Part shown: one piece after another, positions 1 to 4,962 of the stretch | Numbering within the stretch: position 1 is the first letter of the stretch | How the letters are laid out: each line of letters starts with the position of its first letter | NCBI GenBank assembly: GCA_030039525.1 | Contig: JASHVI010000078.1 | Span: 1-7,581, forward strand | Direction of reading: 5' to 3' | DNA: 7,581 nucleotides | Source: Thermoplasmata archaeon | Lineage (GTDB): Archaea > Thermoplasmatota > Thermoplasmata > Lutacidiplasmatales > UBA184 | The notes under the pieces: model-generated | What the model was told of the DNA's origin: nothing | The model's input: only the letters and a program-made list of their open reading frames with translations | The model's database searches: none | Program-made: the position numbers and the translations under genes

Positions 1-1
1 G

Positions 2-451
2 GAGGGGACGACGATCTTCCTCACGACCCAGTACATGGAGGAGGCCGACCAGCTCTGCGAGCGGCTCGCGATCATGGACCGGGGCCGGATCGTGGCGGCG
101 GGCTCGCCGAGCGAGCTCAAGGCGGCGATCGGGGCCGACATCGTCACGATCCGGCTCCCGCGCGACGAGGCCTTCGACTCGAACCGCGCCCGGGCCCTCG
201 AGATCGCCCGGAAGGCGCCCGGGGTGAGCGGGGTCTCGCCCTTCGAGCAGGGGGTCACCGTGCGCGCGAGCCACGGGGGCGTCACGCTGCTCGAGATCCT
301 GCGGCTCCTCGAGGCGGAGAAGATCCCGGTCAACGAGGTGGCGGTCTCGCCGCCCACCCTCGACCAGGTCTTCCTGCAGCACACGGGCCGCGAGATGAAG
401 GTCGAGGAGGTCCGCCCGACGTCCCGCGTCGGATGGGCCCGACGGAGGTAG
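2..451 (+). CDS. DrrA-like ABC transporter ATPase, C-terminal part (5' end outside window)
   Basis: This is the ATP-hydrolysing subunit of a drug-export ABC transporter of the daunorubicin-resistance (DrrA) type, on the cytoplasmic side of the membrane. The reading frame is open from the first full codon, so the start and the Walker A, signature and Walker B motifs lie upstream. The visible part opens with the H-loop region, TIFLTTQYMEEADQL, followed by the typical RLAIMDRGRIVAAGSP stretch. The switch residue is Gln where most ABC ATPases have His; known DrrA proteins carry the same Gln, which supports the subfamily. The rest (about 100 residues) matches the C-terminal DUF4162-type domain and ends in the usual motif LDQVFLQHTGRE. 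The stop at 449-451 is four bases before the permease start, so the two are surely one operon. The family call is firm; the substrate is unknown. Confidence 0.93.
   Translation, partial: EGTTIFLTTQYMEEADQLCERLAIMDRGRIVAAGSPSELKAAIGADIVTIRLPRDEAFDSNRARALEIARKAPGVSGVSPFEQGVTVRASHGGVTLLEILRLLEAEKIPVNEVAVSPPTLDQVFLQHTGREMKVEEVRPTSRVGWARRR
444..448 (+). promoter_or_regulatory. Shine-Dalgarno for the DrrB-like permease
   Basis: GGAGG lies seven bases before the ATG at 456 and overlaps the end of the ATPase gene. It fixes the permease start and suggests translational coupling. It is the clearest SD in the window; the leaderless-looking genes at 1961, 7244 and 7501 have none. Confidence 0.75.
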
Positions 452-455
452 GGAG

Positions 456-1349
456 ATGGCGACGGAGCTCGAAGGGTCGCGCGTGGGCGCCGAATCGGTC
501 TATCGGGCCGGGTTCCCGACGCTCGGGGCCCCGACCGGGCACGGGGGGGCGTTCCTCTCGGACGTCGGCTGGGTCGCCTACCGGTCGCTCCGCAAGCTCT
601 CGCGGAACCCGTTCCTGCTGTTCTTCTCGCTGATGATGCCGGTCATCTGGCTCGGCATGTTCAGCCAGACCTTCGGCACGCTCTTCGCCCGGGGGGCCAC
701 CGCGCCCGGGACGGCCCCGCTGCCGTACGCGTACATCGCGGTCCTGCTCCCCGGCATCGCGATCATGACCGCGATCCAGAGCGCCTCGCAGTCCGGCTTC
801 GCGATGGTCTCGGACATCGAGTCCGGTTTCATGGACAAGTTCTTCGTCGCGCCGATCCGCCGCAGCGCCGTCCTCGTCGGGAAGATCCTCGCCGACGGCG
901 CGCGCATGGCCGCCCAGGCGGGGATCGTGCTGGTGATCGCCTACGCCTTCTCGATCGCCTTCGGCTGGAAGATCCCGTTCGCCACCGGCGTGCCCGGGGC
1001 GCTGCTGATCGTGCTCCTCGCGGCGCTCTTCGGGATCGCCTTCTCGGGCCTCTCGAACTCCGTCGCGCTGTTCACGAAGAACACGGAGTCGACGATGATG
1101 GTGAGCTTCACGCTCACCTTCCCGCTGCTCTTCCTCTCGACGGCGATGGTGCCCCTCAGCCTCCTCCCCGGCTGGGTGCAGACGTTCTCGAAGGTGAACC
1201 CGGTGAGCTACGTCGCGACGGCGTCCCGGGCGCTCATCGTCTCCGGCTACAACTGGGGCGAGATCGGGCAGGCCTTCGCGGCGATCGTCATCGTCGGGAT
1301 CCTCCTGAACGGCCTCGCGGTGCTCGCGTTCCGGGCCCAGGGACGTTAG
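456..1349 (+). CDS. DrrB-like ABC-2 type transporter permease
   Basis: This is the membrane subunit (297 residues) of the ABC exporter whose ATPase ends four bases upstream. It belongs to the ABC-2 / DrrB permease family, which exports drugs, lipids or polysaccharides. A hydrophilic N-terminus of about 50 residues precedes six hydrophobic segments at roughly residues 53-75, 90-112, 152-172, 180-204, 214-237 and 270-292. Between segments 2 and 3 is the family's conserved cytoplasmic region, residues 122-146, with ESGFMDKFFVAPIRRS and then VGKILADG. The length and six-TM layout are normal. The start is chosen for the GGAGG seven bases upstream and the tight spacing. The substrate cannot be read from the sequence; the neighbouring MarR and MFS genes favour a toxic lipophilic compound, but that is inference. 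Confidence 0.93.
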   Translation: MATELEGSRVGAESVYRAGFPTLGAPTGHGGAFLSDVGWVAYRSLRKLSRNPFLLFFSLMMPVIWLGMFSQTFGTLFARGATAPGTAPLPYAYIAVLLPGIAIMTAIQSASQSGFAMVSDIESGFMDKFFVAPIRRSAVLVGKILADGARMAAQAGIVLVIAYAFSIAFGWKIPFATGVPGALLIVLLAALFGIAFSGLSNSVALFTKNTESTMMVSFTLTFPLLFLSTAMVPLSLLPGWVQTFSKVNPVSYVATASRALIVSGYNWGEIGQAFAAIVIVGILLNGLAVLAFRAQGR

Positions 1350-1458
1350 TCCGGGTCGATCGCGCTCCCCGAGCAGCAACGCGCGCCCCTCTCCACTGTT
1401 GCACGGGCCCTCGGCGAGCCTCAAGAGGCCGTGACGACCTGCCGACGACGAGCAGACG

Positions 1459-1845
1459 ATGGCGGCGCGGATGAGCAAGGGCCCCTGGGTCGCGAGTATC
1501 CCGATCGTCGTCTCCGACCGGGACGCGGCGAAGCGCTGGTACACGGAGCGACTCGGGATGATGCTGCTCAGCGACGACGACCACTGGGTCACCGTCGGAA
1601 GGGAGGGTCGCGGGAGCGCCCTGCACCTCTGCCAAGGCTCGGAGAACCAGCCGACCCCGGTCCCGCTCGAGCCCGGCCCCTCCGGCATCGTGCTCACGAT
1701 CCCGGGCGAGTTCGAGCCGGAGTGCGCCAAGCTCGAGAAGGCCGGCGTCGAGTTCCTCGTGCGCCCCACGCGGGCCCCCTGGGGCTGGTACGCGACGATC
1801 CGGGACCCCGACGGGAACGAGTTCCACCTCGCCCCCGCGGCCTGA
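1459..1845 (+). CDS. VOC superfamily (glyoxalase / bleomycin-resistance fold) protein
   Basis: This is a small cytoplasmic protein of 128 residues with the two beta-alpha-beta modules of the vicinal oxygen chelate fold. Module 1 (about 11-60) contains IPIVVSDRDAAKRWYTERLGM. Module 2 (about 76-126) ends in the family signature IRDPDGNEFHL (114-124), where Glu121 sits at the usual metal-ligand position. His56 is another candidate ligand. The N-terminal position that is His or Gln in classical glyoxalase I appears to be Ser13/Ile14, so it may be a binding protein or a divergent enzyme. VOC proteins include glyoxalases, dioxygenases and bleomycin- or fosfomycin-resistance proteins; which applies here cannot be told. 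Its place between a drug-type ABC pump and a MarR-MFS unit suggests resistance. ATG at 1471 is an alternative start; neither has a good SD, and no AT-rich promoter is visible in 1350-1458. Confidence 0.85.
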   Translation: MAARMSKGPWVASIPIVVSDRDAAKRWYTERLGMMLLSDDDHWVTVGREGRGSALHLCQGSENQPTPVPLEPGPSGIVLTIPGEFEPECAKLEKAGVEFLVRPTRAPWGWYATIRDPDGNEFHLAPAA

Positions 1846-1870
1846 GCCGATCGGATTCGGCAACGCCCGC

Positions 1871-1896
1871 GCGCGGGACCCCCGAGGGTCCCGCGC
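1871..1896 (+). other. Strong GC hairpin (11-bp perfect stem)
   Basis: GCGCGGGACCC (1871-1881) pairs perfectly with GGGTCCCGCG plus C (1886-1896) around the loop CCGA. It lies 26 bases after the VOC stop and before the MarR promoter. No T-tract follows, so it is not a standard intrinsic or archaeal U-rich terminator. It may stabilise the upstream mRNA 3' end or mark a transcript boundary. The structure is certain on paper; the function is unknown. Confidence 0.6.
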
Positions 1897-1914
1897 CCCC
1901 CGGCTCCGGTTCGG

Positions 1915-1960
1915 GGAACAAGTTAAGTAGGTCTATGATTAATCAAGCTAACTAAGTTCC
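1915..1960 (+). promoter_or_regulatory. AT-rich promoter and probable MarR operator
   Basis: A sudden AT-rich island of about 40 bases sits directly before the marR start. It contains the perfect 10-bp palindrome TGATTAATCA (1936-1945). An imperfect outer dyad, AAGTTAAGTAG (1920-1930) against CTAACTAAGTT (1948-1958), matches at 8 of 11 positions and is centred at 1939. There is no SD before ATG 1961. Either TATGATTA (about 1934-1941) is a TATA-like box for a leaderless transcript, or TTAAGTAG (1923-1930) is one with a start near 1952. In both cases the dyad overlaps the core promoter, as expected for autorepression by the MarR protein. The palindrome is seen directly; binding is inferred. Confidence 0.65.
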
Positions 1961-2446
1961 ATGGCCGTCACACGAACCGTCCCCGCGGAGCGGAGCTCGA
2001 CGATCCCGAGGAGCGTCTTCACGTCGATCTACCACGCCGCGCACGCGCTGAAGCTCTCGCTCCGGCCCGAGCTGGAGCGCGAGCGCCTCACCACCCCGAT
2101 GTTCTGGACGCTCCACGAGCTCGCCAACGACGGCACGATGAGCGTCGGCGAGATCGCCACGGCCTGCGCCGTCACCTCGGCGAACATCAGCGGCGCGATC
2201 GAGGAGCTCGTCCAGGCGGGGCTCGTGGAGCGCAGCACCTCGCCGAAGGACCGGCGGATCGCGATGCTCACCGCCACCCCGAAGGGCCGGGGGCTGCACC
2301 GCGCGATGTGGGACCGGGCGGTCGAGCGGTTCCTCACCCCCCTCGAGGGGGTCCCGCGATCGGACCTCGAGGCCACCGCCCGGGTCCTCGAGCGGTGGTC
2401 GGAGGAGTTCGGGAGGAAGCGGGCCCTCGAGGAGCGCCGACCGTGA
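1961..2446 (+). CDS. MarR family winged-helix transcriptional regulator
   Basis: This is a dimeric DNA-binding regulator of 161 residues, normal for MarR proteins, which typically repress efflux genes until a small phenolic or lipophilic ligand binds. N-terminal helices (about 15-45) begin the dimer interface. The winged helix-turn-helix spans about residues 47-112: MSVGEIATACAVTSANISGAIEELVQAGLVER (60-91) includes the recognition helix. The wing SPKDRRIAMLTATPKG (94-109) carries the near-invariant Asp97-Arg98-Arg99. C-terminal helices (113-150) complete the dimer. The start is the ATG directly after the AT-rich palindromic promoter. The stop overlaps the GTG of the MFS exporter (GTGA, 2443-2446), so regulator and pump are co-translated. 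It most likely represses its own operon; the ligand is unknown. Confidence 0.93.
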   Translation: MAVTRTVPAERSSTIPRSVFTSIYHAAHALKLSLRPELERERLTTPMFWTLHELANDGTMSVGEIATACAVTSANISGAIEELVQAGLVERSTSPKDRRIAMLTATPKGRGLHRAMWDRAVERFLTPLEGVPRSDLEATARVLERWSEEFGRKRALEERRP

Positions 2447-4059
2447 GCGCCTCCGAGAGCCTCACCGCCACCGGCCTGCCCTACGACGCGCGCCGGGCCC
2501 GGCAGCTCCTGATCGTCCTCGCCGGCATGGCCCTGATGGTCACCTACGTCGAGACGATGGTCCTCCCGGCCTTCAACCAGTTCTACACCTTCTTCCACCT
2601 CTCGAGCACCGCCTCCTTCAGCACGGTCGCCTGGATCCTCTCGGCGTACCTGCTCGTCGGGACCGTCGTCGTCCCGGTCTTCGGGAAGCTCGGGGACCTG
2701 TACGGCAAGAAGCGGATGCTGCTGATCGCGATGAGCATCTACGCCGTCGCGGTCACGATCGCCGGGTTCACGCCGAACATCGGGGCCTTCTTCGGCGTCG
2801 CGCGCCCGAACCAGATCTACCTACTGATCGCCGTCCGGGGGATCCAGGGGATCGGGATGGGGATGTTCCCGCTCGCCTTCGCGATGATCCCGGAGGCGTT
2901 CCCCGCCTCCCGGGTCGCCCAGGGTCAGAGCGTCGTCGGGGCGATGTTCGCCGCCGGCGCCGCCCTCGGCCTCGCCGGCGGGGGCTGGACGGCCCAGACC
3001 TTCGGCTGGCAGTTCACCTATCACACCGTCGTGCCGCTCGCGGTAATCCTCGTCGGGCTCGGCGCGGTCCTCCTGAAGGAGTCGCCGGTACACGGCAACC
3101 CGGTCTTCGACCTGCCGGGCGTCGCGTCGCTCGGCTTCGGTCTCGCGACCCTCCTCATCGGGGTCACGGAGGGGGCGTACTGGGGGTGGACGAGCCTCAC
3201 CGCGGTCCACTTCGGCGCGCTCCCGTGGGGCACGCCCGAGTTCTTCCTGCTCGCGCTCGTCGGCTTCGGCTTCTTCGCCTACTGGGAGCCGAGGGCGAAG
3301 AGCCCGGTGATCCGGTTCGAGGCGCTGAAGCCGCGGAACATCTTCGTCTCGAACGTCAACGGCATCATCGTCGGGGCGCTGATGTTCTTCGCCTTCACGA
3401 CGGCCGTGATCCTGGCGGAGCTCCCCATCGGCCCCGGGCTCGGCGTCAGCGAGTTCACCTTCGGGCTCCTCGCGCTCCCCTCGGCGCTGTCGATGCTGGC
3501 CTGCGCCCCGCTGATCGGCCTCGCGGTCTCGCGCGTCGGTCCGAAGCCGGTGACGCTCCTCGGCTACGGCCTCATGGCGTTCGGGGGCCTCGCGCTCCTC
3601 GAGTTCAACCGGACCACGCTCGAGCTCGCCGCGTTCATGATCCCGCTCCTGGTCGGCAACGTCGCGACGCTGATCGCGATGTCGAACATGATCGTGCTCA
3701 GCGTCGACCGGCGGGAGCTCGGCATCCAGACGGGGATGAACCAGACCTTCCGGAACCTCGGGACGGCGATCGCCCCGGTGGTCACCACCTCCGTGCTCGC
3801 GAGCTTCACGGCGACCTTCTACGTCGACCACGTCGTCCCGGTGACGAGCTACTCGATCACCGGGTTCCGGGCCGTCTTCGCGATCGTCGCGGGGCTCGCC
3901 GTGATCGGTTTCCTCTTCAGCCTGACGCTGCGGAACTACCGGTTCGCGGCGGACGGGACCCGCCAGGGGGACCGGCAGGGCGCTCCCGCCGCGGCGCCGG
4001 CCGCTTCCGAGGTCGCGCCGCGCCCCACGGTCCAGCCGGCGGAGACCGCCTCGAGGTAG
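2443..4059 (+). CDS. MFS drug exporter, DHA2 (14-TM, EmrB/QacA) type
   Basis: This is a proton-driven multidrug exporter of the inner membrane with 538 residues and about 14 hydrophobic segments, as in DHA2 transporters. The GTG start overlaps the MarR stop by four bases; the longer in-frame extension (from 2308) would run inside marR and is rejected. Visible motifs are TM1 with Glu37 (VTYVETMVLP), where DHA2 proteins usually have Asp; motif A, GKLGDLYGKKR (81-91); motif B, RGIQGIGMG (132-140); and a motif C-like stretch, GAALGLAGGG (172-181), with Leu replacing the Pro. The loop before TM4 is about 12 residues longer than in the paralogue at 4963 (around 117-128). The final 38 residues are a hydrophilic Ala/Pro-rich tail. 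Coupling to MarR argues strongly for export of a toxic compound. The family is secure, the substrate unknown. Confidence 0.93.
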   Translation: MSASESLTATGLPYDARRARQLLIVLAGMALMVTYVETMVLPAFNQFYTFFHLSSTASFSTVAWILSAYLLVGTVVVPVFGKLGDLYGKKRMLLIAMSIYAVAVTIAGFTPNIGAFFGVARPNQIYLLIAVRGIQGIGMGMFPLAFAMIPEAFPASRVAQGQSVVGAMFAAGAALGLAGGGWTAQTFGWQFTYHTVVPLAVILVGLGAVLLKESPVHGNPVFDLPGVASLGFGLATLLIGVTEGAYWGWTSLTAVHFGALPWGTPEFFLLALVGFGFFAYWEPRAKSPVIRFEALKPRNIFVSNVNGIIVGALMFFAFTTAVILAELPIGPGLGVSEFTFGLLALPSALSMLACAPLIGLAVSRVGPKPVTLLGYGLMAFGGLALLEFNRTTLELAAFMIPLLVGNVATLIAMSNMIVLSVDRRELGIQTGMNQTFRNLGTAIAPVVTTSVLASFTATFYVDHVVPVTSYSITGFRAVFAIVAGLAVIGFLFSLTLRNYRFAADGTRQGDRQGAPAAAPAASEVAPRPTVQPAETASR

Positions 4060-4073
4060 GGGCCGGGGCCTTG

Positions 4074-4088
4074 GTCCGGGCGCCGGAC
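4074..4088 (+). other. Short hairpin after the first MFS gene
   Basis: GTCCGG (4074-4079) and CCGGAC (4083-4088) form a 6-bp stem with loop GCG, 15 bases after the MFS stop. No T-tract follows. In DNA this GC-rich it could be chance. Confidence 0.25.
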
Positions 4089-4152
4089 TCGCCCTCCGCA
4101 CGTCGCCCCGGTTCGCCGCAAGGGATTTGGTCGCCGGGCACGCCGGGCCGGC

Positions 4153-4434
4153 ATGGCGACCTGCGACGCGGCGCATGCCGAGCTCGACGGGCTCGTGGGA
4201 AAGAAGGTCCAGATAGGACCCCTGCCGAAGTGGACGCGGGTGCAGGGCAAGGCGGCGTGGACCGTCGTCCAAGGCCCGTACTCCGGCCTCTCCGCCGGCT
4301 GGCGGAAGTTCATGCAGTCGGTCGGCCAGGCGAAGGTCCGTCCCGCGGGCCCCACCGGGGACGTCTACGCCTGCATGCCGGGGGAGCACGCCGAGGATCG
4401 CCTGCTGACGATCCTCTACGCGCCGATCGAGTAG
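4153..4434 (+). CDS. Single-module GyrI-like (effector-binding SHS2-type) small-molecule-binding protein
   Basis: This is a cytoplasmic protein of 93 residues resembling the second half of GyrI-like / BmrR effector-binding domains. The core AAWTVVQGPYSGLSAGWRKF (34-53) matches the family pattern of a strand ending in H-x-GPY followed by a helix. GDVYACMPGEHAEDRLLTILYAPIE (69-93) matches the usual E-x-Y...P...L-x-T-x-I-x-x-P end. Full GyrI-like domains have two such modules and about 150 residues; only one is present, and the open frame upstream to 4060 shows no trace of the other. The conserved acidic residue before the Tyr is Asp70, and the usual Glu before L-x-T is Arg83. Family members bind planar hydrophobic drugs, and some hydrolyse cyclopropanoid toxins, so a ligand-binding or detoxification role beside the pumps is plausible. 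The domain call is by pattern only. No SD is visible. Confidence 0.7.
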   Translation: MATCDAAHAELDGLVGKKVQIGPLPKWTRVQGKAAWTVVQGPYSGLSAGWRKFMQSVGQAKVRPAGPTGDVYACMPGEHAEDRLLTILYAPIE

Positions 4435-4441
4435 GCCGCTC

Positions 4442-4475
4442 CGAGCCGGCCGCTCCTACCGGAGCCCCCGGCTCG
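4442..4475 (+). other. Compound hairpin just after the GyrI-like gene
   Basis: CGAGCCGG (4442-4449) pairs with CCGGCTCG (4468-4475). Inside it, after a symmetric CC/CC bulge, GCTCC (4452-4456) pairs with GGAGC (4461-4465) around loop TACC. It starts seven bases after the stop codon and is followed by only two T residues. It could protect the 3' end of the transcript or cause pausing; its role is unproven. Confidence 0.5.
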
Positions 4476-4573
4476 TTGGGCCGGAGCCCGTCCTCAAGCC
4501 CCGGTCCGTCCCGGCGATGGGGCGGGCCGGTCCTTCCCGATCCCCGGGAAGCGCAGCGGCCGCGGCGACCCGA

Positions 4574-4619
4574 GGGAGCTAATCGCTCCCCCGGCCTGGG
4601 CCCCTCGTCCGAGGGGGGT
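4574..4619 (+). promoter_or_regulatory. Leader with two hairpins and a masked SD-like sequence
   Basis: GGGAGC (4574-4579) pairs with GCTCCC (4585-4590). Then CCCCTC (4601-4606) pairs with GAGGGG (4611-4616) around loop GTCC. The second arm is also the only SD-like sequence (GAGGGGGGT, 4611-4619) before the ATG at 4628. If folded, the ribosome site would be hidden. The pairing is read from the sequence; regulation is inference. Confidence 0.35.
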
Positions 4620-4627
4620 CGTAGCGC

Positions 4628-4897
4628 ATGATCCTGCCCGGGCTGCTCCCCCTGGTCTTCTACAAACGCCGGCCCAGCCGCTGGCAGATCGCGCTCGGTC
4701 TGTTGGCCTCGCTCCTCCTCTCGGCCGCCCTAGGGTACTGGCAGGACGAGGGGACCTCCCGGGTGTGGCTCAACACGCTCGTGGCGGCCATCGGAGGGGG
4801 GCTGCTGTACGGCGCGATCCTGGCGTACCTGATGTATCGCTACCAGCCTCGGCGCGCGTCGGCCGAGTCGGACGCGGCGACCCGGCCCACCCCCTGA
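4628..4897 (+). CDS. Small two-TM membrane protein of unknown function
   Basis: I do not recognise this protein of 89 residues. It has a short hydrophobic N-terminus, a basic patch KRRPSR (13-18), a first membrane segment at about 20-38 (IALGLLASLLLSAALGYW), a short polar loop QDEGTSR (39-45), and a second segment at about 47-70 with a GGG near its middle. A basic then polar tail follows (71-89). Positive charges flank both outer ends, which predicts a hairpin with both termini in the cytoplasm. It lies between the GyrI-like gene and the second exporter, 65 bases before the latter, so it could be an accessory subunit or an unrelated small protein. The SD-like GAGGGGGGT eight bases upstream and the plausible TM pattern support it as a real gene. 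Confidence 0.65.
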   Translation: MILPGLLPLVFYKRRPSRWQIALGLLASLLLSAALGYWQDEGTSRVWLNTLVAAIGGGLLYGAILAYLMYRYQPRRASAESDAATRPTP

Positions 4898-4909
4898 GGT
4901 GGGAGCTTG

Positions 4910-4927
4910 CGAATCCGTTGGGATTTG
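4910..4927 (+). other. Small hairpin in the leader of the second MFS gene
   Basis: CGAATCC (4910-4916) pairs with GGATTTG (4921-4927), including one G-T pair, around loop GTTG. It lies 36 bases before the ATG at 4963. The 3' arm contains GGGATTTG, which also occurs before the GyrI-like gene at 4122-4129. Function is uncertain; it could be a weak promoter element. Confidence 0.25.
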
Positions 4928-4962
4928 AACGGTCGGCTCCTGCTCGAGCCCGGAGACCCGCG

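Noticed and set aside
330..1769. Long minus-strand open frame opposite the DrrB-like and VOC genes
   Set aside because: It is very rich in Arg, Gly and Pro, shows no domain and is antisense to clear genes; such frames are expected in DNA of this GC content. The same applies to the long minus frames at 2821-4389 and 4840-6468.
2308..2442. In-frame N-terminal extension of the first MFS exporter
   Set aside because: It lies inside marR, is Gly/Pro/Arg-rich and unlike a transporter N-terminus; the GTG at 2443 overlapping the marR stop gives a normal start.
3186..4631. Plus-strand open frame of 481 codons overlapping the first MFS gene and the GyrI-like gene
   Set aside because: It is a low-complexity Arg/Ala/Pro/Gly translation in another frame of two genes with recognisable products.
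4905..4935. tRNA T-loop-like string on the minus strand (GTTCAAATCC)
   Set aside because: The flanking bases do not form the five-pair T stem and no anticodon or acceptor arms are found nearby.
4765..4962. In-frame N-terminal extension of the second MFS exporter
   Set aside because: It overlaps the small membrane gene in another frame and has no transporter-like sequence; ATG 4963 gives a normal hydrophilic N-terminus.
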